Assembly (NCBI GenBank): GCA_002205965.3
Contig: NADL03000784.1
Location: 62,001-126,000, forward strand
Direction of reading: 5' to 3'
DNA length: 64,000 nucleotides
From: Kappaphycus alvarezii
Lineage: Eukaryota; Rhodophyta; Florideophyceae; Gigartinales; Solieriaceae
The notes beneath the pieces were generated by a model. That model did not search any database, was not told the origin of the DNA, and saw nothing but the letters and a program-made list of their open reading frames with translations. The translations under genes were made by a program, and so were the position numbers. Of the stretch, positions 10,097 through 20,087 are shown in pieces (the stretch's first letter is position 1; the number at the start of each line of letters is the position of its first letter).

Positions 10097-11250
10097 ATGG
10101 AGGATTATTTTCCCCCCCTTTTGCCGGGCATCGCACTACCGGCACACCGCGCAGGACGGCACTTTGCTCCTTTTCATTTGGCCATCTGTCTTAAGTCTCA
10201 AGTGAACGCAAGCATGGAAGATTCTGATTACGACGATGGAGAAGAGTGCGACGAGTGGTGGGACGACATTGAAGGCTTTGATCTCGCAAAGCCATTCGCG
10301 GAGGCACTCCGCATGTGGTCTCAGTTGCCGCATAATCTCAAACCGCCCGGACATTCGTTCTTCTTCCTGAGAATGGTATTCTTCGAGCTGGAAGCGGAAG
10401 TACAAAGGAAGCGCCGAAGCCCCCGTCCCGACTTGAAAGACCTGCACACGCACGTCCAACACCTTGTGTCGGACTTGCAGCGTTTTGTCCGTGTCCACAA
10501 CGTTACGGTGTGGCGGGGATACGGGCTCGGACATGTACTGGCAGCGATTTTATCGCGGCTCCTTCCCCATTCCCAAACGTCAAAGGCTGCCTCTCGTCAG
10601 TTGAATCAGTCCCTACGGGACCTGCTGTTCACCAGCTTTGAAGGAATGCGCTCAGACCCAGAGCTAGCCCCCACAGTCCCCAAGACCAACACGCCCAAGT
10701 TCAACAATCCATGTCTACCAAACCCCTCACGCCCGTCACCGTCTGGTGACGAGCAGCCCCTATCTTTCCTCGAAGCCGCCCCTATCACACACACACCCAA
10801 AGACGTCTATGGGCAGACGTCAACTGGGCGCGCGGGCGAGGTTAGTAAAAGCTCGGATTTGGCGACCAATTTGGACCTTGCCCATGAGGACTCTGCTCCG
10901 TCGGCTCCCAACAGATACAAGCCCCCGGTCAACCCTTCGTCTCTACCGAACCCCTCGCGCCTTCACCATCTGGTGACGAGCAGCCCCTATCTTCCCTGGA
11001 AGCTGCCCCTATCACAAATACCCCCGAAGGCGTCTATGGGCAGGCGTCAACTGGGCGCACGGGTGAGGTTATTACGAGGACGGAGATGGCCACCGGCCTG
11101 GCTCTTACGGGGCCGTATGGAACTATGCACCTCTGGGTCCCTTTGACATGGATAGATTGGTCTGACTTCAACTCTGAAGACGGCGACGGCGTCGATGATG
11201 CAGTTGACCAAGCAGAGGAGTTGGACCTTGCCGAGGCGGTGGTTCAGTAA
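10097..11250 (+). CDS. Acidic protein of unknown function with internal duplication, one frame break
   Basis: I do not recognise a family. The first ATG is at 10097; the ATG at 10214, opening the very acidic MEDSDYDDGEECDEWWDD, is an alternative start. A helical region follows (FAEALRMWSQLPHNLKP ... LEAEVQRKRR ... LHTHVQHLVSDLQRFVRVHN). The second half contains two tandem copies of a segment with NPSRPSPSGDEQPLS and YGQ-STGR-GEV. The second copy has one base fewer near 10960, which throws the literal frame into a basic tail ending at 11146. Restoring the frame of the first copy gives an open acidic tail (DWSDFNSEDGDGVDDAVDQ) to TAA at 11248-11250. A single missing base, real or from sequencing, is therefore likely. 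It runs in the same direction as the oxidase gene. Confidence 0.6.
10714..11070 (+). repeat. Tandem duplication inside the acidic-protein gene
   Basis: Copy 1 spans about 10714-10843 and copy 2 about 10942-11070. They start with TCTACC-AACCCCTC and end with GGGCGAGGTTA/GGGTGAGGTTA. Similarity is high at the DNA level, so the duplication is fairly recent. Copy 2 lacks one base at about 10960. Confidence 0.85.
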
Positions 11251-11723
11251 GTAGCGATGTTGAGTGGCGGTCTGTCTCGCATGTTGACTCATGTTTACGA
11301 CGTAGTCACTATCTGGATAACTCCGTAACTTAGCAGTATGTATCTTCTCAATGTAAACCACACAAACATTTCCCTTCATGATTCTATTGCCTCAGTTTCA
11401 AGTTCGTTTGGTAACCAAGGCCGCTTTGAAGGGTGATATCGTGCTGTTGGTAAATGTGGAAGCCCTTGGTAAACCAAATTGTTCAAAAGCAATTGCCACA
11501 AACGTGTCAGTAACTAGCGAGTTGCGGTAGCATGCCTGTTGAAATTCGCAACGTCTACCAGTAACGCACATGATTATACGGCGTGCTGAATCCTCCAAGT
11601 CTGATCAAAGTTTCCCTCATTCTACAACTCGCCAATCACGCTCCCGAACACCATCTTAATCCAACATACCTCAACCATTGAGGTAAAGTGTGAAAGCTAA
11701 CCGCACCGTACTCGAGACACACA
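11251..11723. other. Intergenic region upstream of the amine oxidase
   Basis: About 470 bases with no supported gene. It is AT-richer than the flanking coding DNA and presumably contains the oxidase promoter; no clear TATA box was seen. Confidence 0.4.
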
Positions 11724-13442
11724 ATGTCCAACACCACAACTAACCCAACGCTCGATGTTGCCATAATTGGTGCGGGGGCTGCGGGCCTGTATTCCGCGTA
11801 CAGGCTGCTCGAGCGTCATGCGACCGACGACCTAGCCAACACTCCTAAAATTCAAGCCCAAGATATCCACCGATCCAGGCCTCTCAACGTTGCCGTCTTC
11901 GAAGCCTCCAATAGGCTTGCAGGACGCGTTTTTACGGCTCATTTCGAACCTGGTAATGTTCCTGGAGAGCAGGGTGCCATGCGCTACCTGTCCAACCAGC
12001 GAATCGTGGCATCTCTCGTCGAACGTGTTCTCTCTACCGAATACGACTTAAAATCCGTACCGTTTAATTTTGGAAACCCTGATGACGTTCTTTTCTACAC
12101 CCGCTCCAACCGCTTTCGCGCAAGGGATTTGTCGAGCTTGGATCATGGCAACAACATCGGATACTGCAGGGCCGCCAAGTGGCGTGGGAAGGGGGTGGAC
12201 GAAATCTACGAGGGGATTGTGGAAGAGGTGCTCCGTGCGGACGGTTACAGTCTTGGTTGTATCAAGAACCCTGCGAATCAAGTTCACAACAACTGGGATG
12301 ACATTGCGAAAAAACTGCGCTACAGATTCAAGGGCCCTTATGAGAATCGCCTTGTCCACCAACTTGCCTTTTGGCATGTGATAGCAGATCGAGTAGATTC
12401 GGAGACATGCAGCTTTCTGAAAGACGCGGATGGCTACAACTGCAGTTTTGCTCAACTGTCCGCCGTGGAGGGATTTCAGATGGTATGCGATTGTACAGAT
12501 TCTGCAGAGTTTAGGAGCGTGCAAGGCGGATTCGATCGGCTATTTTACGCGCTCGGTGCAGAGGTGGAGAAGCGGGGTGGCAAGATTTGGACCGATACTC
12601 CGCTACTATCCTTTCGACGGACAGAAAACGAGACATTGAACGGGGCACTAGAAGCATACAATTATGAGCTCAGACTTTACGACAAGAAGCGGGATTGTAC
12701 CTGGACGGCGTATGCTCAACGACTCCTGCTATGCATTCCACGTCGCAGCCTGGAACTGTTGGAGAGCAAGTCCCCACCTCTGCAATGCGAATCGTTTAGA
12801 GAAAAGTTAAAGACTGTGATTCCTGTTCCCGCAGTGAAAATTCTGCTCAGCTTCGACAAGCCCTGGTGGGCGCGCACGCTCGGACTGAAAGGGAAGACGA
12901 TCACAGACTTGCCAATCAGGCAAAGTTACTTTTTCGGGGCGTGCAACCCCGAAACCGCAAGCTCAGTTGTGACAGCGTCTTACGTGGACTCTGAAGCCGT
13001 TGTGTTCTGGCGCTGCGCTCAGGATCTACATCACGATACCGACGGCATGCCATATTGCACGTCTCAACCCGGCATGATAAGGACACACGTCAAGGCGAAT
13101 AAGGCAGTTATATCCGAGGTGCTCCGTCAGATGCAAGCAGTACTCGGGCCGGAAGCTGTCGTTCCCAGTCCAACCGGTTCTGCGTTTGTAGACTGGGGCG
13201 TTGACCCGTTCGGAGGCGCGTACCACTTTTGGAAGCCCGGTGTGAAACCGTGGCTGGTGGCGGCAGAGATGCGGCGGCCGTTGGCAAATGAGGAGGTGTA
13301 TATCGCTGGGGAATGTTACTGTGGTATGCACGGATGGGTTGAGTCGGCGTTTTTGTCTGCAGAACGCGTTTTGAGGGATGAGTTTGGACTTGCAGTGGCG
13401 GGCTGGTTGGAAGGGGATGAAAGCTATTACCTCGGGTGGTAG
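11724..13442 (+). CDS. FAD-dependent amine oxidase, likely L-amino-acid oxidase
   Basis: The intact 572-residue frame has the flavin amine oxidase architecture. The N-terminal Rossmann dinucleotide motif DVAIIGAGAAGLYSAYRLLE is at residues 11-30. VFEASNRLAGRVFTAHFE follows, with Ala in place of the usual second Gly of the RxGGR-type motif, then PGEQGAMRYLSNQ. The C-terminal FAD-contact region reads EEVYIAGECYCGMHGWVESAFLSAERVL. Family members oxidise amino acids or amines to oxo-acids or aldehydes with release of ammonia and hydrogen peroxide. The length and the DWGVDPFGGAYHFW segment favour L-amino-acid oxidase over polyamine oxidase, but substrate is not proven. I see no signal peptide. It is the only host gene here of this size without any frame break. 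Confidence 0.85.
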   Translation: MSNTTTNPTLDVAIIGAGAAGLYSAYRLLERHATDDLANTPKIQAQDIHRSRPLNVAVFEASNRLAGRVFTAHFEPGNVPGEQGAMRYLSNQRIVASLVERVLSTEYDLKSVPFNFGNPDDVLFYTRSNRFRARDLSSLDHGNNIGYCRAAKWRGKGVDEIYEGIVEEVLRADGYSLGCIKNPANQVHNNWDDIAKKLRYRFKGPYENRLVHQLAFWHVIADRVDSETCSFLKDADGYNCSFAQLSAVEGFQMVCDCTDSAEFRSVQGGFDRLFYALGAEVEKRGGKIWTDTPLLSFRRTENETLNGALEAYNYELRLYDKKRDCTWTAYAQRLLLCIPRRSLELLESKSPPLQCESFREKLKTVIPVPAVKILLSFDKPWWARTLGLKGKTITDLPIRQSYFFGACNPETASSVVTASYVDSEAVVFWRCAQDLHHDTDGMPYCTSQPGMIRTHVKANKAVISEVLRQMQAVLGPEAVVPSPTGSAFVDWGVDPFGGAYHFWKPGVKPWLVAAEMRRPLANEEVYIAGECYCGMHGWVESAFLSAERVLRDEFGLAVAGWLEGDESYYLGW

Positions 13443-13800
13443 GAACGCATGCTAGTACAACGTTTCCGGATCACGTCACTGAATTTGTCCGGGAAAGATG
13501 TTCGCTCTGTCCGGGAAAGATGTTCGCTTTGTCCGGGAAAGGCAACGAAGTGGTCCGGGAGATATGGAACATTAACAAATGCAAATTTCTACGTTAATTT
13601 GAAGAGCGTGAAATGAAAGCTTGAGCATATACTTTTTAAAAACTCGAAAACGAATTTTCCCGCCAATCTTGCATTGACAACATTTCTATTTATTTTGCCT
13701 CTTCCATGTCGGTCGGTCTTCGCCCCAAATAACAACATCCACATCCACGCCTCCCTACCAACAACCCTCAAGCACAGCATCTCTGTCACAACGGGACCAA
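13443..13800. other. Intergenic region with a short tandem repeat
   Basis: No gene is seen. It holds the tandem repeat at 13486-13560 and pyrimidine-rich DNA just ahead of the augmin-like gene. Confidence 0.5.
13486..13560 (+). repeat. Tandem repeat of about 22-23 bases
   Basis: TGTCCGGGAAAGATGTTCGC occurs at 13486 and 13508. A third, diverged unit (TTGTCCGGGAAAGGCAACG) and a fourth partial unit (GTCCGGGA) follow. It lies about 45 bases after the oxidase stop codon. Confidence 0.85.
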
Positions 13801-14712
13801 ATGCCTCAAACCTCTCCCTCCCCGCTTTCCCTTTCCCTTTCCCATGGCCATCCTCACACGGCCCTCTCCCAACTCGTCACCTCCGGCCTACTCTCCCCCA
13901 CCCTCACCCCTTCCACCTCTCAATCTGCCCTTGAAACCTCTCTCAATGACCTAGAATCTTCCCACCTCACCCTCCTACAAACTTCCCTCCCCATTCTCCT
14001 CCTTCCCTCCAAGTTCCACTCGTCCACTCTCTACCCTCTGCTCTCCCGAATCTACCTGCTTCCCCATTCAAAACCTCTCCCTTCCCTCCCCCCATCTAAA
14101 CTCGAAGACCTATCCACCCTTCTCGCACAAAATCTCTCAACCCTCATCTCCGACTTTGTCGACACCTGGAATTCCCTCTTCCCACCCCTGTACTCAATCT
14201 CCACCCCCTTTGAAATCTCCCCCACAATATCCAGACTCCACCTCAACCTGCGCACCCTCCATTCCGACGCCCTCTCCCTCAACCTTCAACTCACCTCCAC
14301 ACGTGCCCTTGCCACCTCAATCTACCAATCCACCTTCTCCACCGCCATCTCCACCACTCAACTCCACCTTTCCCATCGCACAAATCCACAAAGCGCAGAC
14401 CTCACCCAGCTTCGCATGCTCGCCGCCAAACGACGCGCCACCGCCGCTAAACTTCGTTTGCAGCGTGCCGAGATTGCCGCAAAAGTCTACTCTCACGATG
14501 CTGTTCGTGCCTTGACGAAAGTCGCGGCTCTTGTTTCCCGCAGGCGAAACCAGGTCGGCACCGAAATTACACAAGGTCAGCGTCAGTTGAGACAGTACCG
14601 CGCCTTGGGCCCTGAGTTTGAAGCTGTAGTTGACGCAATTGCGAGTGCAAGGAAGCGCCTGGAGGGCAAAGTTTGGGAGAGGGATCAGCTGGTTGGCAGA
14701 GGGCATGGATAG
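13801..14712 (+). CDS. Probable augmin subunit 4 (HAUS4/AUG4-like)
   Basis: The intact 303-residue frame starts with a low-complexity SP-rich leader and then long helices. The last 90 residues resemble the C-terminus of plant AUG4 and animal HAUS4. KLRLQRAEIAAKVYSHDAVR is followed by ALTKVAALVSRRR, then REYQGVDP-like LRQYRALGPEFEAVVDAIAS and RKRLEGKVWERDQL. Augmin is an eight-subunit complex that recruits gamma-tubulin to spindle microtubules so that new microtubules branch off. Length is slightly short of the usual 360-430 residues. The gene converges with the SPX gene. The assignment rests on C-terminal motif memory and not on an alignment; a generic coiled-coil protein is the alternative. 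Confidence 0.55.
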   Translation: MPQTSPSPLSLSLSHGHPHTALSQLVTSGLLSPTLTPSTSQSALETSLNDLESSHLTLLQTSLPILLLPSKFHSSTLYPLLSRIYLLPHSKPLPSLPPSKLEDLSTLLAQNLSTLISDFVDTWNSLFPPLYSISTPFEISPTISRLHLNLRTLHSDALSLNLQLTSTRALATSIYQSTFSTAISTTQLHLSHRTNPQSADLTQLRMLAAKRRATAAKLRLQRAEIAAKVYSHDAVRALTKVAALVSRRRNQVGTEITQGQRQLRQYRALGPEFEAVVDAIASARKRLEGKVWERDQLVGRGHG

Positions 14713-15120
14713 TGGGTTCGAGTTGCCTTTCACCGCGTAGTGCAGTTTTGGCCTGTGTTTCATGGGGGCCAGTGAGTCTGCCTAGTCACCGAGCCTATTA
14801 CCGGTGTATGAACACGGATAATGCCAAGCAGCTCAGTCCTGGTGTTGCGACTATTCACGGGGAAGGGCAAAGGCATCCTATGTCCCGTACCGCTGATCAG
14901 TTGTCATTAAACGTATCCTACCCACGCGATTCTCTCTTTAGTCCCCTATATTACCATCTATTGCCCCAGAATCGTGGTCTTTTCCTAGCATCCTAAGCCC
15001 CTCCTACCGTGCCCAACGAAAGTGAGCGAGAACCAATTCCTACGGTCCGCCGCATATTTCTTGTTCGCCGGGCCCTGCAACCTACCCTTACCGCGCATCA
15101 CACGCCCGTTCCTAACATAC
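14713..15120. other. Convergent intergenic region between augmin-like and SPX genes
   Basis: About 400 bases, no supported gene. Overlapping short frames on the plus strand at 14.7-15.4 kb are antisense shadows or have no domain. Confidence 0.5.
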
Positions 15121-16649
15121 TCAGCACACTATCCGCACAAACTCTTGCGTGTCCTCAGGGTCATGCACGACCCGAAAGCGCGGAGGTGTCAATGGGAGCA
15201 AGTCATATGTTGGCATTTTCTCGTCACCCAACGCCGGGGTGCAGAGGTAGAAAATGGCACACACTGTCTCTGGTACCCACTGCACATGCATATCCCCTGA
15301 ATTACAAGTCACCGCAGGCCAGGGACCAACTGTGGTGCCGCTCCTTGTTTGCTCGACGCAAAAGTCTCTTTTCTCCGCCGGTGGATCGCCCGTGGGTCCA
15401 TGCTCTGAGGGCGCAGTGGACGCGGAGCCTGTTGTCGTAGTTTCATACAGATGGAGTCGGGCTCGGCCCCTTAGATTCTTGGTTATGAACGTTCCTCCTT
15501 TGTGGGACCGGAAGATCTGCAGACGGACTTTAGGTCTGATGACGAAAACACCCATCGAAAAGTTCTCAGTACCGGTAATGCAATAATTGGACGGCTGTTG
15601 CACCGAGTGTAGGAAACCCGCCTGCAAACCGAGTTCATTGGGACTAATGGCATCCATGAGATCGACGAGGGATTGCGACGGTAACGGGACGCGGTTCGAA
15701 GGCGAAGCGGTAGACAGTGCGTGTCTCATAGTAGTGCCAAATGCCTGCCCCTCGCTGTATAGGCGCCACAACGGGGAAAGAGGCGAAATGAAGGCTCGCG
15801 GGCGGGGAGGCTCGATGATGACCTCTGCACTCGGACATACGTCCATGTGGGCCAGGGGCACAACTTGAGGCACGGTGGGGCCATGTCCCATTTCGGCGAG
15901 GAACCAGCTGGCATGGGAAGGCGATTGGCACGGCGTGATGTGGACGGTGCGGAGGGCCCCGCAGATGAGAGGTCAGCACGGCGAAACTTGGTAATACCGT
16001 CCAGCTGAGCGAGTTGAGACTCTGTTTTGAGGACTAGCTTCCGCACTGTATCGGACAGAAAAAAGGGAGTGGCGAGGACGGTCTTGAGGTACATAGTACG
16101 CATGTTGAGGCCGGTTTTCTTGTCATGCTTTTTGAGAATCTTTCTAAAGCCGGTGTAGTTGACGGTGCTAAAGTTCTCCAACAACACCAACTCGCCGTGA
16201 AAATTAGTAAGTCGCTGACGTAAGCGGTTGAGCTCACTCCGAGTGGTAGCACCTGGTTGCAGCATTTCAGTGACCTTTTCCGACAATTGACGATGCTCGA
16301 TGATATAATCCTCCTGCTTGTCCAGGAAAAACTCATTGACCTTATCGACCTGCTGCTTGAACAAGGTAAAAAACTCATTATGCATAGCCTCTGCTTGACG
16401 CACGGAATCGACATTCCTCTCACGATCAGCCGGACACTCCTTTGCTTCCAAATCATCTTTATCCGACTCATTCGCAAAGTCACTATCGTCGCGATCCTTA
16501 CTATCCGAATCCTTACTGTCGGCATCCTTTGGGTGACCAAGGACGTCGACCTTGAGACACTTTTTCAAATGCTTGTAGCTCATAAACATGGGACGCCATT
16601 CCTCATAACTGCCCTCGACCGTGGCACGCAATTTCTTGCCAAACTTCAT
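15121..16649 (-). CDS. SPX-domain protein with unidentified C-terminal domain, one frame break
   Basis: SPX domains sense inositol pyrophosphates and so report phosphate status. The N-terminus MKFGKKLRATVEGSYEEWRP with SYKHLKKCLK begins the domain. An acidic insert, a helix (HNEFFTLFKQQVDKVNEFF) and the basic ligand-binding helix FRKILKKHDKKTG follow, then TESQLAQLDGITKFRR. After about residue 228 the first frame becomes unlike protein. A frame offset by one missing base, opening just after 15973 with LICGALRTVHITPCQ, continues for about 285 residues to the stop at 15121. That C-terminal part (ISPNELGLQAGFLHSV, FSMGVFVIRPKVRLQIFRSH, WVPETVCAIFYLC) has no EXS, RING, MFS or VTC-type signature, so the domain pairing is unknown to me. 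The join near 15970 has no intron signals. Confidence 0.75.
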
Positions 16650-17186
16650 AACTTGACGGTGTGACAGGCGCAGGGCACAAACCGCAAGCCGGCAGTTGGT
16701 AGCGTGGTTCTCACGGTACGCGTCTTTCCAGGCACCGTCAAAACCAGTTCCACAGACGTGAATTGTGGTGGGTTCGCAGGCAAGTTGAAGGGAGGCAGTG
16801 CAATGCGGTTGTGTGTTGATTGTAAGATTGGATGGTGTATGAAGGCGGTGGGGTGTGAAGGATGAAGACAGCAGAGGGGATAACAGTGCCTAGGGCGGAC
16901 GGAGACGTGGTCGGTGAGGAAGGTGTGTTGGAGAGAATGGGAGGAGCGTATAACAGAGGAGTCGAGAGGTCACTGGGATATGTAGAGGCTGAAGATTGGA
17001 ATAGGTTTGAAAAGGCAACACAGGGGTAGTCAACATAAAGAGGGGCGATGGAGTGATTGGGTACAGTACTGCGCTGAACGGTATCGTTGCCACACTTGTT
17101 TTAAAGAAAAGGCACTTTTTGCTGGCGATGAGCCATTAAAAAGTTATATTGTTTTGGAAGAGCGCTGGGCCCCCTCTGGTAATGAT

Positions 17187-17212
17187 ATATACAGTACAGT
17201 ACTGTACAGTAT
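17187..17212. repeat. GTACA inverted repeat
   Basis: ATACAGTACAGTACTGTAC is an imperfect palindrome of the same pentamer family as at 5679 and 21403. Confidence 0.8.
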
Positions 17213-18324
17213 TATGACGGTCTTTATTGCTACCGCACGGGTTGGATGAGGTGATTGGTGCACAGAAGCAGCGGTTGCTATATTTATTACGATAGAAATT
17301 TATGAATAATAATAGGGCAAAAAGTTTCGAAAAAAAGATTCGGAATCTTGGACAAATAAATGATCAGCGACAAGTGGTTAGTATTCATTGGTTGATAGCT
17401 GTGGCTCGGAATCTGGGCTGCAGTGCCGCTTTCACAGATTCCGGGTTTCCCAGTGACCAGATTCATTGGAGATTCTAGGGATTCATCAATCAGATCAAAG
17501 CGGTAAAAAGAGAGGATGTGGTGGCGACAACTCGAATTTATTTCTTCCTGACACGATCCGCTACAGGATGAACTTTATGTACAATATACTGTACGATGCC
17601 ACAGTCAGCAAACTCCCGCGCAGCTAACTAGGATCAGTCGGATACCCCCACGCCTTATTCCACGCAAGCACATGCATATTCAAGCAATGCTCAAATACAG
17701 TACACGCCCCACAAACCCGCCCGAAATGGATCCCCGCTGCAATGCAACAAACCCCCCAAGGCAGAGCCTTTCCCAAACGTCCACAACAGTGCAAACACGC
17801 AGACCCATGAAAGCCAAAGTACGTCTCCCCGCCAGATTTGCCACCTCGTTACAGTAGCCACGTAGACCACCACCCTCACCTTTCAAAATTTCAATCCAAA
17901 ATCCACCCCTCCGCCCCACCTTCCAACCCTCCCCCTGACACCTCGATACCAACACACTCATCCCACCCTCACCTTCCAGAATCCCCCTCCCACCAACAAT
18001 CATACCCAAACCACAACCCTACCCATCCCCACACCCCAACCCCCGCACCAATCGCACCACCGTATCCCACCACACCAAACCCCCTCCACCCCACCCCGCA
18101 TACTCCCAGCCCCCATCCCCCGCCTGAGTCGCAGCCCCACGTCGCCGCCACAGGTTCACACACACCCTCTCTCCACTGCCCATCGTTCCGTGTGGCCCGT
18201 GTATGCGTGTGTGTTGGGTCTTGTGCTGGCATGGCGCCTGAGGTTGCAAAGTTGCACCAGCCGGGGGGGGGAGGGATGCAGTCGAATTTGGATGACGTGA
18301 TGATGCCCTAATTGCGAAAAGGAA

Positions 18325-18351
18325 TACTGTGCTGTGCTGTGCTGTGCTGTA
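18325..18351 (+). repeat. (TGTGC)n pentanucleotide run
   Basis: Four to five TGTGC units occur between ACTGT and GTACC. It is a one-base variant of the window-wide TGTAC pentamer arrays and lies just left of the first Harbinger element. Confidence 0.8.
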
Positions 18352-18856
18352 CCGCTTGCAGACTGGGAATTCGGCGCAGGGACGGTAGACACGTGTCCGG
18401 TTTCAACTGCTGCGGTGTTGGTTGGGTGGAATCATACTGTACTGTATATGCGCATTTCCGTGTGATGCTGCGTACAAAATCGATCCACTGTCCCCGAAAT
18501 TGGGAGAGTTGGTTCATGTATGAAACTGTGATTTTGCCGTGTTGCAATGCAAGGTGCAATGGCGCAAATACTATGTTTTAGCTATATTGGAGAGATTACG
18601 AAATAGAAATTCACTCGGCAAAGCACTGTAAAATGATACACGTGGTGCTTTCATTATTATCTACAAATGTTTCCGAATAGCATATTACGAAATCCACGTG
18701 ATTTGAGTAAATGAGTATGATGACGGCGAGCCCTTGCGCTAGTACTCCGCTGCACTCAGCAGCATGCGCCAGAACGACTACTCGATCGGAAAGGCCAGGC
18801 AGCGTCTTCGCTAAAGAAGACGGCAATTCCTTCTGGCGCTCGAATGCGATGCGGAC

Positions 18857-19905
18857 GTGCAACTTCTACTTTACACTAGGCAGTCCGCGGCTAGAGCGCG
18901 ACGCGATGTCGGACACATTCGGCTGAGATCGCGACACATATCCACCACGCGCTTCAACCTTAACGCGTACAGTGAAGAGCAGTCGCTCTCTGAGTTTCGC
19001 TTTCGCAAGTCCGAAATTGGTACCGTGTGCGACGTGTTGTCCTGGGGTGGAGGGCCAACAGCTCGGTCAGGCTACAGTTGCGAGGCTATTACGGCGACAT
19101 GTATCGTTCTGAAGCGCTTGTCCTTTCCTACAAGGTGGCGGGACCTGGAAACTGTGTTTGGAATGCGTGCTTCTGCGCTTTTTGAGGTATTTTGGGAGGC
19201 GGTGGAGGGTTTTATTGCGACAAGGGGAAGTCTCATCGAAACCATCGTTCAGACTTGATGCATGAAAGGGCCCCGCTCTACGCCGCGGCCATCTACGAGA
19301 AAGGGGCCCCTTTAGATAACTGTGCTGGATTTATCGACTGTACGAAGATACAGATGAGTAGACCCGGTGGGAGAGGAAGCCTACACCGTGCTTGTTACTT
19401 AGGACACAAGAGGTTCCATTGCCTCATCTATCAGACGGTGACGACTCCCGATGTACTGATGTTCCACCTGTACGGTCCGGAGGTAGGACGCCGTCACGAC
19501 ATGACGCTATACCGTCAAATCGGCATGGATCAGCAACTGCAATCTACAATGGTGATAGGTGGACGACAGTATTGCCTGTACGGTGATCCCGCGTACATAC
19601 TCCGAGCGTGGCTTCCGGTTGCCTACGATCGAGCTTCGGCGACTGCTGAACAGCTGGTCTATAACAAAGGCATGAGTTCTGTACGGGAGGCGGTCGAGTG
19701 GGCGTACAAGGACCTGAAACAAATCTGGTCTTCGCAGGACTACAAGCGTATGTTGCGGGTACGAAAGAGTCCAATTGCGTTGCTCTACAAGGCTGCAGCC
19801 TTGCTATGGAACGTTAGAGTCTGTCTACATCATGGCAGTGGGCAGACCAGTAGCTATTTCTCATGTCCGCCACCTAGTTTGTCGCGCTATCTGAATATGC
19901 CGTAA
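18857..19905 (+). pseudogene. Harbinger DDE transposase (DDE_Tnp_4 type), one frame break
   Basis: The N-terminal region has FRFRKSEIGTVCDVL and ETVFGMRASALFEVFW. The catalytic domain has the first Asp in CAGFIDCTKIQ, the GHKRFHCLIYQTVTTPD and GPEVGRRHDMTLYRQ blocks, the second Asp in CLYGDPAY and the Glu in SVREAVEWAYKDLKQIW. The frame changes near 19254: the first part ends at TGA 19256 and the rest resumes at LMHERAPLYAA in a frame offset by one missing base. All three catalytic residues are in the second part. The true start is unclear; 18857 is not an ATG. The protein would cut and paste the element. Confidence 0.85.
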
Positions 19906-20087
19906 ACAGGGAGCGAGGGCGAGTGCTCGTGTCTTTGCACTGGCGCACCGCTTCGACCAAGTGGCGGGAGTCCGAGCGAAGCGAGAACGCGCGCCAGCGC
20001 AGAGGAATGGCATGCCGTAAAAAGATCGCGATGGCCGAGGGAGAAGCGGCGCGCGGCAAAGAGAAAGTTCACCGAAAGCAAACGACG

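Larger units (their letters stand above)
16650..18587. other. Upstream region of the SPX gene, low-complexity DNA
   Basis: No supported gene. It holds the SPX promoter region, GTACA clusters near 17060 and 17187-17212, a strongly C-rich tract at about 17840-18180, and the short repeat at 18325-18351. Open frames in the C-rich tract occur on both strands and are composition artefacts. Confidence 0.5.

Noticed and set aside
15960-15990. Intron joining the two SPX frames
   Set aside because: No donor/acceptor pair fits; the frames are adjacent and a single missing base explains them.
17838-18311. 157-codon Pro/His/Ser-rich frame
   Set aside because: Produced by a C-rich tract; open frames exist on both strands here.
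18620-18655. Hairpin AAAGCAC...GTGCTTT near the left end of Harbinger 1
   Set aside because: The arms are only seven bases; it is inside the element and not distinguishable from chance.
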